A stretch of 39,399 nucleotides of DNA from Zunongwangia pacifica (GCF_023499215.1 NZ_JAKHSK010000040.1:1-39399); one strand, 5' to 3'. Numbered from the stretch's first letter, positions 22,391 to 32,236 are shown. Numbers and translations: made by a program. The notes: generated by a model from the letters alone, not told the origin.

Positions 22391-23509
22391 ATGAAAACAA
22401 GACCAAGCCTCGGGATCCTTGTCGCCCTCCTTTTTAGTTTACCCGGTATCGCGCAGCAAACCTACCAACCCGTGAGTGCGCTTAATGTGGAAATTGACAC
22501 GATACCGGTGAGTTTCCCCGAGCAGGAACAATTTAAAAACGAGGTGACCGGCAACACCGTCAAGGTATTGCACGCGGTAGAAAATACCGGATTTCAGTTT
22601 TATAACAGCGTGAGTTTTCGCAACAAAAAAGAAGGCATTATCGCCGGCGGCACCCGGTTACGCTTGCGCTCTACCCAAGACGGCGGAAAACATTGGAAAG
22701 GCTTTTCCTTTTCGGGTTTTGCCAATGCCTTTTACAGCACCGCCATTTACGAAAATCAGTTTTATGTGGTGGGCGCTTCCCGCTATATTTTTAGGAATAA
22801 CGATTTAAATACCGAATGGGAAGCTTTTGATGTCAATGTCCTGGCCGAAAACAAATACGCCCTACGCCATCCTAAATTTTATAAAATAAAGTTTTCTCCC
22901 AGCGGTTTGGGGATTATCGTTGGTGATAACAACGGAAAACCTCTCGCCCTAAAAACCACAGATAAAGGCGCGCACTGGCAACAAGTTCCGCTTGATGGAT
23001 TGCCAGCCGATGAAGTTCCCCTAAGCGATGTGTTTATTTTTCCCGATAACACCATCAGGATCCTTTCGTTTACAGGAAATGTGTACGAAAGTACCAACCA
23101 GGGCAACAATTGGCGCCCGTTGCGTAGCGGAAAAGAAGGAGAATCTTTAAATTCCATCGCCTTTACCACCAAAAAAGAAGGTTATATTTCCGGGTTGCAA
23201 GGCCTGCTTTTAAAAACCACCGACGGCGGAAAAACCTGGGAACAGATAGATACCGCAGTGTTGGGAAGCGGCGCCAATATTTCGAATTTAGAATATACGA
23301 ACGACCACCGCTTGCTGCTCACCACTGCCGAAAGTTTTCAGGATAAAAAAACGAAAGCGCCCCTATTTTCCATCGATGCGCAGGGAAAACTCTCGCCCTT
23401 TCTGTTGGCCAACGGGAAAACTTTTGTGTTTGATGCTTACGGACTTTTCTTGCTAAACGACAAGGTGTTTCTCTTAAGCCGCGATAAATTATACCAAACA
23501 AAACTATAG
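22391..23509 (+). CDS. Secreted BNR/YCF48-like beta-propeller protein
   Basis: About 372 residues. I choose ATG 22391 (MKTRPSLGILVALLFSLPG), which gives a clean signal peptide cut after AQQ; the frame is open from an ATG at 22373. BNR-type blades end in STQDGGKHW, TTDKGAHW, STNQGNNW and TTDGGKTW, spaced through the protein, as in plant-photosystem-factor YCF48-like proteins, which in Bacteroidota are cell-surface proteins of unknown role. It lies outside the repeat array and is GC-richer than the cassettes. Confidence 0.8.
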   Translation: MKTRPSLGILVALLFSLPGIAQQTYQPVSALNVEIDTIPVSFPEQEQFKNEVTGNTVKVLHAVENTGFQFYNSVSFRNKKEGIIAGGTRLRLRSTQDGGKHWKGFSFSGFANAFYSTAIYENQFYVVGASRYIFRNNDLNTEWEAFDVNVLAENKYALRHPKFYKIKFSPSGLGIIVGDNNGKPLALKTTDKGAHWQQVPLDGLPADEVPLSDVFIFPDNTIRILSFTGNVYESTNQGNNWRPLRSGKEGESLNSIAFTTKKEGYISGLQGLLLKTTDGGKTWEQIDTAVLGSGANISNLEYTNDHRLLLTTAESFQDKKTKAPLFSIDAQGKLSPFLLANGKTFVFDAYGLFLLNDKVFLLSRDKLYQTKL

Positions 23510-23751
23510 TTCGTAATAAGAACTATTTTACGTAACGCTGCGATATCATTTTAGGCAAGGCCAACCTCCTAAAAATGAACCTCAAAAGCCACCAATTACT
23601 CCCATTGGCTAAACTTTAGCATATTTTTCACGGAATACAGGGGGTGCGTTCCCGTTAGATTTTGCTTGCTTTGTAATGGCAAAAAGAGCACTGCTGAAAA
23701 GCTGAACAAGGAATGCCGCTTTTCAGCATTAATCCATAAAAGCCTTAAAAA

Positions 23752-26145
23752 ATGAGCACCTACAACACTAGTATACATCGCCTGCTGCTGCTAAGCCTTA
23801 TCTGTTTTTTAAATGCCTGCGATACGTCTAAAAATGTCGCCGAAAAAAATTCAGATGCCGCCACCCAAGCAGTAATCGATACGGTGATTTACCCCAAAAG
23901 CACGCCCTTTTTTCAGGGAATTGCCCGGGTAGAAAAAGACAGCAGTCATTTTTACATCACCAAAAACGGCCGGCGCGCTTTTACCACCATCGTTCAGGAT
24001 TTTCATCCGCTAGACAGCGTGGTGCCCACCAGCAACGGGATGGAACGTTCTTACGAAAACGAAAATAAGCGAATGTATATCGTTCAGGTAGCCAACGGAA
24101 AATCGGGAATGCTCAACGAAACCGGTGAATGGGTTATTCCGCCAAATTATGAAAAAATAAGCTTTGTTTTTGGGCGTTACCTTCAAATTGAAGACCAGGG
24201 TAAAAAGACTTTTGCCGATTCCTGGGGGCAATTTTTGGTGCCGTTGGAATTTGAAGATGTGATGGTGCTCAATCGGCATCTTTTTGATGTAAAAAAGAAT
24301 GAAAAATGGGGCGTTTACGATGCGGAAACAGAAAAAATTAAAATTCCTTTTGAATATGACCAATTTGATTATTGCAGCGGTTGCGGACGAAAATCAGATT
24401 ATTTGTATGCCAAAAAAGATGGAAAATGGGGCGTGATCAATTTTAAAAATGAAGTTTTAGCGCCTTTCCGTTACGAGCATCAACACGTAAATATGCGCAG
24501 CGACGAGTGAGTGGCCGCCTTCAGAAAAAACGGAGAACAGGTGGTTTTCAACCTTCCGAAGCAACAAGAATTTGCCGGCCCAGAATATAAACGCCTGCAG
24601 ATCGAAAACGGACATTTAATCGCTTCAAAAGCGGGAAAATCTCCCAATGCGGAAGCACTTTTTGGATTGTTTAACCGCAACGGCGAACAAATCGTTCCGT
24701 TTGAATATTCGGCGATTTACAATCCGTATTCCACCTTTCAGTCGGGCGCCTATTTTTCCGTAGAAAAAGACGGCAATTACGGCATTATCGATACGCTGGG
24801 CAATGTCATTATTCCGCCTACCTATAAAAATCGGTTGATGGTTCGGGGGGATTATTTCATCAGCAAAAAAGACGACAAATTAGGGCTGCTGGATAAGCAA
24901 AATAAGCAATTGCTGCCCAATACTTACGATTGGATCGATTTAAGTGAAATACGCACCGGCCCCGACCAATTGATGCCGATTTTTAAAACGAGAACCAACG
25001 GAAAATACGGATTTTATGTTCCTAAAACGGGTAAAATCGTGCCTCCAAAATACGATCGGGTCGAATTTTTTAACGACCGCCAGTCCTATCGTTTTGAGGA
25101 CAAACCCGTAGGATTAATCCGTTTGGAAAATGACGGAAAAGACCAATTATACTTGCTTCATTCAGATAAAATAATCCCGGGAGATTATGCCAAAATCGAA
25201 TTACAAGCGCATCATAAAGTTATTTTATCACAAGAAAATTATGGCGCTCAGGGGGTTTACGATTTAGAAAAAGAACAATTGATTATTCCCATCGAGTACA
25301 ACTATATTCGGATGTTTAACCAAAAACATCAGCTGATTCGGGTAGAAAAAGAGACCGAAAATCATCGAACACTGGCCGGCCTTTTTGATGCGGAAGGAAA
25401 CGAGGTGTTACCGATTTCCTATGCTCATATTGAGCAAATGGACGACCCGTATTTTGTGTTGAAGCACAATGAAAACGGGTATGCACTTTTTAATGCGGAA
25501 ACGAATACGCAAGAACCGCTTCCGTTTACCGAAATGAGCAAAGACGAAAACCATTGGTTGCTCACCGTGCAAAAAAACGGAAAAACTTATTTGTACGATT
25601 ACAAAAAGCAAAAGCTGCTAACCGAAGGCTATTCGCTTATTAAACCTTTAAAAAACGGAAATTACCTGGTCGCCCAACAAGAGGCTAACCGGTTACATTT
25701 TGGTTATGCCAATGCGGAAGGAAAACTGATTGTTCCCGTGACTTACGATAGCCGGGAAGACGACTATTTACAGAAATTTGAGAACGAACATTACCTGCCT
25801 TTGTTTAAAAAAGACACGGCTACCGGCAAAATGCGGAAAGGATTTGCTAATCTGGAAGGGAAAATCGTGGTGCCGGCGCGTTTTCAGCAAGTTTTTGAGG
25901 AAGAAAATGGCAACGGATTTTTAACGATGCTCGACAATAGCTTCGGAATTATTACAGCGGAAGGAAAAGAGCTGCTGCCGCCCAAATATGATATTTATTT
26001 AAACCAACGGCTGAATGTGTACCGGGAAACCTCAAATTTCAGCTTTCCCATCGCTTTTAAAAAGGACGGTCTTTGGCAATTTATGGATAGAAACGGCCAA
26101 CTGTTACCCATAAAAACCAGAGAAATCATCGATGTTCCGAAGTAA
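23752..26145 (+). pseudogene. WG-repeat lipoprotein split by one in-frame TGA
   Basis: A 797-codon frame interrupted only at 24508-24510 (TGA). The first part starts with a lipoprotein signal (LICFLNAC); both parts consist of WG/KWG repeats (GKWGVINFKNEVLAPFRYEH, GNYGIIDTLGNVIIPPTYKN, GKYGFYVPKTGKIVPPKYDR), about a dozen in all. The repeats continue in the same frame across the stop (SDE-stop-VAAFRKNGEQ), and TGG (Trp) would restore a normal repeat. This is either a recent nonsense mutation, a sequencing error or read-through. The second part could start at the following GTG but would lack a signal peptide. Confidence 0.8.
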
Positions 26146-26202
26146 TCAAGAACCTCGGGGCAAGCCCGCGAAGTATGAATCGGAAAAACTTTTTTATAAT
26201 TT

Positions 26203-26558
26203 CGAGGCAAGCTTCGGGGAATTAAACCCTTAATAAGGGATTAAAAACCTGAGTTCGATCTAAGAAAATTTTAGAGACGGAGTAAAATCTTTGCAAAAGA
26301 TGTTGTGTCGAAGTTTCCATTTTAGTAGCATTTCGATACAAATTTTCCTTGAAAATTCACTCAATGATCCAAAATGCCTGCTGGCGAGGCAAGCTTCGGG
26401 GAATTAAACCCTTAATAAGGGATTAAAAACCTGAGTTCGATCTAAGAAAATTTCGGAGACTGAGTAAAATCTTTGCAAAAGATGTTGTGTTGAAGTTTCC
26501 ATTTTGGTAGCATTTCGATACAAATTTTCCTTGAAAATTCACTCAATGATCCAAAATG
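26203..26558. repeat. Two direct copies of a 174-bp intergenic repeat
   Basis: 26203-26376 and 26385-26558 are nearly identical, separated by 8 bp. Each starts CGAGGCAAGCTTCGGGG and ends GATCCAAAATG, and each contains the small dyad ACCCTTAATAAGGGATT. The copies differ at only a handful of positions. A related CTCGGGGCAAGCCCGCG lies just before (26154). No reading frame is conserved. They fill most of the 610-bp gap between the WG gene and the next gene. Confidence 0.85.
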
Positions 26559-26623
26559 AACTCAAATTAAAAAGAAAACTGATGAATCGTTACTTGTAAT
26601 CATTCGTTGTTTTCGTCATTCCG

Positions 26624-26641
26624 TTCCGATAGCTATCGGAA
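26624..26641. repeat. Perfect 18-bp palindrome in an extragenic repeat
   Basis: TTCCGATAGCTATCGGAA sits in the phrase CGTCATTCCGTT...GATCCGGAATCTC, with CTGAACTCAGGATGA further on. Such phrases recur between genes in Bacteroidota genomes as extragenic repeats. It could form a cruciform or RNA hairpin. No gene here. Confidence 0.5.
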
Positions 26642-26756
26642 TTGATCCGGAATCTCATACCATATTGAAAAAATAGAATATTGAGATAAAACCTGACTCA
26701 ACATTTCGACTGAACTCAGGATGATTTATTACAGACCTAAAAAAAATAAAATTGAT

Positions 26757-27935
26757 ATGAATATTCAAAAAACCATCATCGCGATACTACTGTTGTGTTC
26801 TGTTGTTGCCGGGGCGCAAACCAGTGATTTTATAGGCTCGTATTACTACACGAAAATGGAGTATGCCGAGCAGTTGCATATTTTACCGTCGCAGCGTTTT
26901 TCGTGGCAACAGGTGTATGGCGCGGTCGATAAAGACCTACGGGGAAAATGGTCGGTTACGGGCGACACGCTGCAGCTCGTATTCGATGAGTTACCCAGCG
27001 AGGTGCAACCGGGAAAATTTGAGGCTGTTTTAACCGATTCCGGAAGCCTGAATTTTATAACTTTTGATAGTCAACCGGTAACAAATGAACGAAACCTACA
27101 AGCGATTGAAAAAAAATTACCGCCGGAAATTGCCCAAAAACTCGCCCAACCTATCGATTATTCTGAAGCGATTGCGGCCCAAAAAGAACGGGTACAACAG
27201 CAAAAAACCGCCGACCAAAAACGCTTTGAAAAGTTTAATGCGGAACGGAAAAAGTACGGCAAGTACCACGGCTTTTTTAAAAGTCAAAATAAAGATTTTC
27301 CTTTCCAGTTGGCATTCAACGCCAAGTACCATCAGTTTATCGCTACGCGACCCGATTCGTTGCGCGACCAGGTGGCCACTTATTTAGTAGGCGATTTTAA
27401 GGTTAAAAACGATACGGCTTATGCCACCACCAATCCCGATCAGGATGAAATAAAGGTATTTGCCTATAACGCGGAAACTTCTTCTGAAAAAATACAGGTT
27501 TATTTAAAGAATATGGACGCTAAACACCTCCAGCTACAAACCGGAAAAACCTTTGCAAGCTCAAATTTTGTTTCTGCTGAAGCTTTCCAAAAAGAAAACG
27601 ATAGTGTGCAACGCCTACGCCTGGAAAAAAGCGATAGCCTTTGGGTAGCCGTTGGGGAAAAAGAGCGCCATATTTATAATTTTCCGCTTGCGGAAGGCAA
27701 TCATTCCATATTAATTAAACCAACCGCCTATCCCGTCGAAACCTGGGTAGAACAGCCCATTTTCATCAATAGCCAGGATGAAATCCATACGCTTTTTAAC
27801 GGCAAAACCATCCTGAAATTAAGCACCGGCGAAGGTTTTTATCCGCCCCTAAAAATGATGTCCACGCCTCCCAATTTCAAGGGGAAACGCTATTTCCCCG
27901 TAGAAAGACAACGGCTTTTTAAGATGAAAGAATGA
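26757..27935 (+). CDS. Secreted protein of unknown function
   Basis: 392 residues from ATG 26757 (MNIQKTIIAILLLCSVVAGA, signal peptide cut before QTSDF); the frame runs upstream to 26721 without a signal. SDFIGSYYYTKMEYAEQLHI, RGKWSVTGDTLQLVFDELPS looks like a small lipocalin-like or META-like strand module; residues about 135-170 are a charged coiled coil (AAQKERVQQQKTADQKRFEK). The rest is strand-rich. No family recognised. Confidence 0.65.
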   Translation: MNIQKTIIAILLLCSVVAGAQTSDFIGSYYYTKMEYAEQLHILPSQRFSWQQVYGAVDKDLRGKWSVTGDTLQLVFDELPSEVQPGKFEAVLTDSGSLNFITFDSQPVTNERNLQAIEKKLPPEIAQKLAQPIDYSEAIAAQKERVQQQKTADQKRFEKFNAERKKYGKYHGFFKSQNKDFPFQLAFNAKYHQFIATRPDSLRDQVATYLVGDFKVKNDTAYATTNPDQDEIKVFAYNAETSSEKIQVYLKNMDAKHLQLQTGKTFASSNFVSAEAFQKENDSVQRLRLEKSDSLWVAVGEKERHIYNFPLAEGNHSILIKPTAYPVETWVEQPIFINSQDEIHTLFNGKTILKLSTGEGFYPPLKMMSTPPNFKGKRYFPVERQRLFKMKE

Positions 27936-27986
27936 GGTTGATTGGGAGTTGGTATTTTATGCGATATGTTTGAATGCCGAAACTGA

Positions 27987-28448
27987 TTACCAACTCTCTT
28001 TTTCTTGAATCGCGATCAAGTTTCCATCAACCATCTTATAAAACATTCTTTTTTCATCCCCATTCACCACATAAGGAAGTCCGTAGATAATCACTTCCTT
28101 TTTAGAATTTGCTTTTGAGGATATAAACTGATATTTGGGTTCTAATAGGATATTTTTATCGCTATCGGCCACTCCGTATGCAAAATAGTCATTGGTTGTA
28201 CTTCCGCCGCCACCAAAGCCCAGGAGCATTATATCTTTAGAATACTTGTATTTTTTAATCAGGATCAGCTTATCGTCAAGATGTTGGTTCGCATAGCTCA
28301 GTTCAGCTGCATTTTCGATATAGTCGGTCCCCAGTAAGCTCATACGGTAGTACGGTTGTCCTGCAAGTCGCCAAACAAATATACCCATCATTATCAGCAC
28401 AATAAGCGCTACGATCCCTCCTATTTTTAACCATTTTTTCCCCTTCAT
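27987..28448 (-). CDS. Hypothetical single-helix membrane protein
   Basis: About 153 residues from ATG 28448 (MKGKKWLKIGG); the frame is open to 28514. One N-terminal membrane helix (GIVALIVLIMMGIFVWRLAG), then a soluble domain with LGFGGGGSTTNDYFAYGVAD. No family recognised. It converges with the preceding plus-strand gene, 51 bp apart. Confidence 0.6.
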   Translation of the reverse strand: MKGKKWLKIGGIVALIVLIMMGIFVWRLAGQPYYRMSLLGTDYIENAAELSYANQHLDDKLILIKKYKYSKDIMLLGFGGGGSTTNDYFAYGVADSDKNILLEPKYQFISSKANSKKEVIIYGLPYVVNGDEKRMFYKMVDGNLIAIQEKESW

Positions 28449-28674
28449 TTTTTTCCTTTTACGAATTCCCAAAACCTCCATACCGGAACGATGACCCCAA
28501 GTGAAGCTCGGCAATTCCCAGATTAAATTTAAGGATAAGGGCGCTAATCTTCAAACTAAGAAAAGAAAGCTTTCTGTTTTTTTACACGCCTTCACCAAAC
28601 CCTCCTCTTTATCATAACGCTAAGAGGTGTTAGAAAAATATATTAAATGATGCATCCTAATTATAACGTTGAAA

Positions 28675-28989
28675 CTATCGGCTTTTCCCCCAAGCCTCCA
28701 ACATTTGCAAGGCGGGCCCTAAAGATTTTGTATCTGGATGAAGTCGATAAGCAACTTGTGGCGGAAAATCATTTCGTTCTATTCGCTCTACAATACGATG
28801 TTCCTGCATTTGTTGTAATTGCTCCAGCAGCACTTTTTTGGAAACCCGCGGCATTTTACGCCATAATTCGATAAAGCGTATTTCTTTCTCGTGAAAGAGA
28901 TGGTGCAAAATCAAGGGTTTCCATTTTCCTGACAGTACCTCCATACTGCGTTTTAATCCACATTGTTCAAATTCGGTATAATTCATCAT
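28675..28989 (-). CDS. HxlR-family transcriptional regulator
   Basis: 104 residues. MEVLSGKWKPLILHHL is the family signature, then IRFIELWRKMPRVSKKVLLEQLQQM as helix-turn-helix and PPQVAYRLHPDTKSLGP as wing. A Cys at FEQCGLKR sits at the usual N-terminal sensor position. It is divergent from the metallo-hydrolase gene (230 bp apart) and probably controls it. The start could be either of the two adjacent Met codons. Confidence 0.9.
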   Translation of the reverse strand: MMNYTEFEQCGLKRSMEVLSGKWKPLILHHLFHEKEIRFIELWRKMPRVSKKVLLEQLQQMQEHRIVERIERNDFPPQVAYRLHPDTKSLGPALQMLEAWGKSR

Positions 28990-29219
28990 TCAAAAGTTAA
29001 GATCCCAGGGCAACCCCAAAAGGATGGATTGGAAAACATTTTTTCAATCTCGCGATAAATCTAAGAGAATTACCCCTCAATGAGGGATGAAATGGGTTAC
29101 CTGAAAGTAAACTTCTTTAAGATCCGCTAGCGACGTTCTAATTTAGCGATAATTAAGTAAAAAAGCTCTGGGTAAATCGGCTGTTTTCAGTTTTGGCGGA
29201 AGCATTAAATGCGATAGTT

Positions 29220-29984
29220 ATGGAATTTCAGTTATGGCGCAATGCTACGGTTTTAGTGAGCATTGACAACATCAAATTTTTAGTGGATCCTATGTTGGGG
29301 GAAAAATCATCGTTTGGGGCTTTTCCGTATACCGAAGATCCCCGAGCAAATCCGTTGGTTGACTTGCCTTTTTCGGGTAAAGCATTGAGAAAACAGCTTC
29401 AGGAGTTAGATGCCGTAGTGGTTACCCATCTTCATCCCGATCACTGGGATGCGGCAGCGGTTCAACTTTTGGATAAAAAGCTTCCCATCATTTGTCCTGA
29501 AATCATTGCAAAAACGATTGTGGCTTATGGTTTTACCAAGGTCATTCCCGTAGCTTCATCCATCCATTTTAAAGGGATTGAAATCGTACTTACGGAAGGC
29601 AAACACGGTACAGGTGCCATAGAGGAAAAAATGGGCGTGGTGAATGGATTTGTATGTTCTTCTAAAAATGAAAGTATCTATTTTGCAGGGGATACTATTT
29701 GGTGTGATGCTGTGAAATCGAGCATTGGTACGTACCAACCAAGGTATGTAGTCGTAGCCGGTGGAGCAGCCACTTTTGCGATTGGGGAACCGGTAACAAT
29801 GTCGGTGGAACACCTTAACTCCCTTGCAGCTACTTTTCCTGAAATCACCATCATCATCACGCATCTGGAAGCGGTGAGTCCGTGTACGGAAGATCGGGAG
29901 TTTATTCGCAAAGAAATGGCGAAAAATGGTTTATCTGATCGGTGTTTGATACCAAAGGACGGAGCGCATTATTCGTTCCATTGA
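29220..29984 (+). CDS. Metallo-beta-lactamase-fold hydrolase (UlaG-like)
   Basis: 254 residues from ATG 29220 (MEFQLWRNATVLV). VVVTHLHPDHWD is the HxHxDH zinc motif; FAGDTIWCD and IITHLEAVSP supply the later metal ligands. The group includes UlaG-like lactonases and other esterases; the substrate is unknown. It is divergent from an HxlR regulator. A 32-bp piece of its 3' end (29913-29944) occurs again at 33319-33350. Confidence 0.85.
   Translation: MEFQLWRNATVLVSIDNIKFLVDPMLGEKSSFGAFPYTEDPRANPLVDLPFSGKALRKQLQELDAVVVTHLHPDHWDAAAVQLLDKKLPIICPEIIAKTIVAYGFTKVIPVASSIHFKGIEIVLTEGKHGTGAIEEKMGVVNGFVCSSKNESIYFAGDTIWCDAVKSSIGTYQPRYVVVAGGAATFAIGEPVTMSVEHLNSLAATFPEITIIITHLEAVSPCTEDREFIRKEMAKNGLSDRCLIPKDGAHYSFH
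29913..29944 (+). repeat. 32-bp direct repeat, copy inside the hydrolase gene
   Basis: Starts GAAATGGCGAAAAATGG and ends CTGATCGGTG; exactly repeated at 33319-33350. This copy is native coding sequence (residues KEMAKNGLSDRC). The two copies bracket the darTG/HEPN islet. Confidence 0.85.
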
Positions 29985-30042
29985 TTTCCTGATAGGAACC
30001 GGTATGCTAGAGAAGTTTTGTTGGAAGGAGGGTTATTCTTGG

Positions 30043-30147
30043 ATGAGTTTTTTTGGTAGTAGCGAGTTTTGGAGCAATGTTTTTAAATATGATAATTTTC
30101 TTGTTCCAGTAACTAAACTAGCAAATCGAATCAAAAAAGATTTCTAA
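30043..30147 (+). CDS. Possible small protein (34 aa) or gene remnant
   Basis: ATG at 30043 preceded by AAGGAGGG about 11 bp upstream: MSFFGSSEFW, then FLVPVTKLANRIKKDF and TAA. A second tiny frame (MSKKKQLFKAIERSS) follows at 30150 and runs into the darG end. Neither is recognised. They may be the broken edge of whatever was inserted here. Confidence 0.25.
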   Translation: MSFFGSSEFWSNVFKYDNFLVPVTKLANRIKKDF

Positions 30148-30167
30148 AAATGAGTAAGAAAAAGCAA

Positions 30168-31232
30168 TTATTTAAAGCTATTGAAAGAAGTAGTACTTTT
30201 AATCGCAGATAATTCAAATGTATTGTACAAAGTTTTTTTCACTAACGCCAATTTCATCAATTTTTCTAAAGCCATTTCTATATTATTTGAGTTAAAAGAT
30301 GCCTTTTTATGTTCATTCCAACTATGAACTTGCTCAACAATATTCTTAAGATTTAATTCTGAATTATTTTTAATAATAAAAAGCACTGTGGTTAACAATT
30401 CAAGTTCTAGGTCAGTATCAATAGAATTCACTATCGATAACGTCTTATCAAGTGAACAATTAAAGTTCTCAATTTTAGAATTAAAATTTTTACTTATTAA
30501 GGTTTCATAGCCTTTGTTAAATGCTTCTTTTGTATTAATTCCATAATGATTTTGGAACTCCTTAATATCTCTACTCAAAACATCAATAGAATGTGCGTAA
30601 GGTCCAAAATTTTGTCCTTGAAATTTAAAGTAATCTTGATTCGAAATTATATTATTAAGAAAAGCAGTTTTTTGTAGTCTAACTTTATTGAACTTTACTA
30701 AATTCATTTTAAACTTCATTAAAAGTAAATGAGAACTCGATAATGTAGGAGCCTTTTTTACCTTGTTTTTATAACTTGTTCTATTGTCAAATAAAGGTTC
30801 ATATATTATAATCTCAATGTCACGAGAAATTTCTTGAAATTCATCTTCTATCATCTTTTTTACATTAGGCCACTTTAGACCTCCATTCCCACATCCTAAA
30901 GGTGGAATTGAGATAGAATCTATATTATTTTCAATTAACAGTTTTTTTAAGGTCAAAAGACCTTTCTCTATAAAAGTATATTCAGATTTTTTTCTCCATT
31001 TATCTTTAGTTGGAAAATTCATTATTGTCTTCCCATCCTCCTCAAACATTAAAATATCTCCAATATTAAATTGATTTGAATTACATCTCTTAACATATTC
31101 TTCATTATTTTCTGGAAATCTTAACTTAAATTGATAAGCAATACCTTTCCCCATAAAACCTTCACAGTTTACAGTATTAACGATAGCCTTGGTTTTAGCG
31201 TCTAATATGTTTCCACTCGTGTACTTTATCAT
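30168..31232 (-). CDS. darG: DarG-like antitoxin: macrodomain ADP-ribosyl glycohydrolase
   Basis: 354 residues from ATG 31232. Residues 1-155 are a macrodomain: MIKYTSGNILDAKTKAIVNT, VNCEGFMGKGIAYQFK, ISIPPLGCGNGGLKW. This domain removes ADP-ribose from DNA. The remaining about 190 helical residues match the DarG C-terminal part that binds and inhibits DarT. The start overlaps the darT stop (ATGA), so the pair is coupled. A protective role against DarT is strongly implied. Confidence 0.9.
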   Translation of the reverse strand: MIKYTSGNILDAKTKAIVNTVNCEGFMGKGIAYQFKLRFPENNEEYVKRCNSNQFNIGDILMFEEDGKTIMNFPTKDKWRKKSEYTFIEKGLLTLKKLLIENNIDSISIPPLGCGNGGLKWPNVKKMIEDEFQEISRDIEIIIYEPLFDNRTSYKNKVKKAPTLSSSHLLLMKFKMNLVKFNKVRLQKTAFLNNIISNQDYFKFQGQNFGPYAHSIDVLSRDIKEFQNHYGINTKEAFNKGYETLISKNFNSKIENFNCSLDKTLSIVNSIDTDLELELLTTVLFIIKNNSELNLKNIVEQVHSWNEHKKASFNSNNIEMALEKLMKLALVKKTLYNTFELSAIKSTTSFNSFK

Positions 31233-31807
31233 CTGTTCACAAAAAACCATTTGTTTACATTTACGTTAATCGATAAATTCTTTCGCTTTAAAATAGAAAT
31301 AATTTCTGATTTCACCTCTTCATTTTTTACAAAAATACAATTAAAATGTTTAGGTAATATTGTTCCCTTAAATAATGATTCTGCCATACAAGCTTCTCGG
31401 CAATCATAATCAGAGTAAACCCGTTTCTCCATTAACCCCCAATCAATAGTTTCAATTCCTTCTCCCCATTCCAAAGGGTTCCCGTCAAAATTTAAAGGAT
31501 GCCTTGGAACGATTTTAAATTTATTAGATTCGGCTAATTTTCTTGTTATAGCAATGTAAACAAATTCAGAATCTTCTTGAGCTATTTGTGCTGCTCCTGA
31601 AAATGGAGTTGGACAAAAAAAATGAAAAGGAGTGTACTCACTCAAATCAAACTTTTTTCTATCTTTTAAAATTTCTTTATCAGCAACATCTAAGAAATCA
31701 AAATCTATTTTTTCTCTTGGCAGTAATCCTTTTTCCAAAATAGACTCTATATTATCTAATGCTGTTAGATGGTAAAGTAGTTTTCCATCTTTTGGGTTTG
31801 TTGCCAT
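31229..31807 (-). CDS. darT: DarT-like toxin: DNA thymidine ADP-ribosyltransferase (DUF4433)
   Basis: 192 residues. LLYHLTALDNIESILEKGLL is the DarT N-terminal NAD-binding block, YTPFHFFCPTPFSG the following loop, and CREACMAESLFKG carries the catalytic Glu. The family modifies thymidines in single-stranded DNA with ADP-ribose, blocking replication; DarTG systems defend against phage. The gene is upstream of its antitoxin, the usual order. Directly upstream is a repeat element (31869-31980). Confidence 0.9.
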   Translation of the reverse strand: MATNPKDGKLLYHLTALDNIESILEKGLLPREKIDFDFLDVADKEILKDRKKFDLSEYTPFHFFCPTPFSGAAQIAQEDSEFVYIAITRKLAESNKFKIVPRHPLNFDGNPLEWGEGIETIDWGLMEKRVYSDYDCREACMAESLFKGTILPKHFNCIFVKNEEVKSEIISILKRKNLSINVNVNKWFFVNR

Positions 31808-31868
31808 AATTGGTTAGTTTATATAGTTTGTTCAACAATCATAAACCTATCACACTGTTTATTTGTCA

Positions 31869-31980
31869 TTTATAAATCTAACCAAAAACCCACAAACTTC
31901 CTTACGGTTTCCCTTAAAATCAAAAAAAAACTCGATAAACAACCCGTTAGAAGAGAGTTGATGATCAAGCTTTTATCGTT
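31869..31980. repeat. Second-family repeat, copy 1 (upstream of darT)
   Basis: TTATAAATCTAACCAAAAAC, CTTCCTTACGGTTTCCC, TTAAAATCAAAAAAAAACTC, GATAAACAACCCGTTAG, AAGAGAGTTGATGATCAAG, CTTTTATCG. It shares the centre (ATAAATCTAACC, TTACGGTTTCCCTTAAAA) with the main array but has its own right half. The same block recurs in direct orientation at 33175-33283, so the HEPN module lies between two direct repeats. Bases 31981-32228 show no gene. Confidence 0.8.
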
Positions 31981-32228
31981 TTTTTCGGTTTAAAAATCGG
32001 AAGCTTAGGTTGTTTCCAAGTTACTACAATGGGCTTATGTATGAAATTTAAAGTGTAAGTACACACATACTTTTCCGACTAAAAAGGCGTTCATAAAGGA
32101 AACAATACAAATAGAATTTAAGACATCAGCTAATTTATATATACTTTGATTAACCTACGTTTTTTTATTTTCGTTTGGTTAATACGAAAAATAATTTAAA
32201 TTTATATACTAGTTATTAACAATAATTG

Positions 32229-32236
32229 TACTTTTG
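32229..32236 (+). promoter_or_regulatory. Candidate -7 box of the HEPN module
   Basis: TACTTTTG fits TAnnTTTG, 13 bp before the ATG at 32250; the transcript would be almost leaderless. No clear -33 TTG. Confidence 0.35.

Noticed and set aside
1-22400. Integron integrase or other recombinase gene in the window
   Set aside because: No reading frame shows the tyrosine recombinase R-HxxR-Y pattern, a serine recombinase start or a DDE transposase.
22879-24680. Several minus-strand frames opposite the BNR and WG genes
   Set aside because: Antisense shadows of repeat-rich coding sequence; the plus-strand frames have signal peptides and domain repeats.
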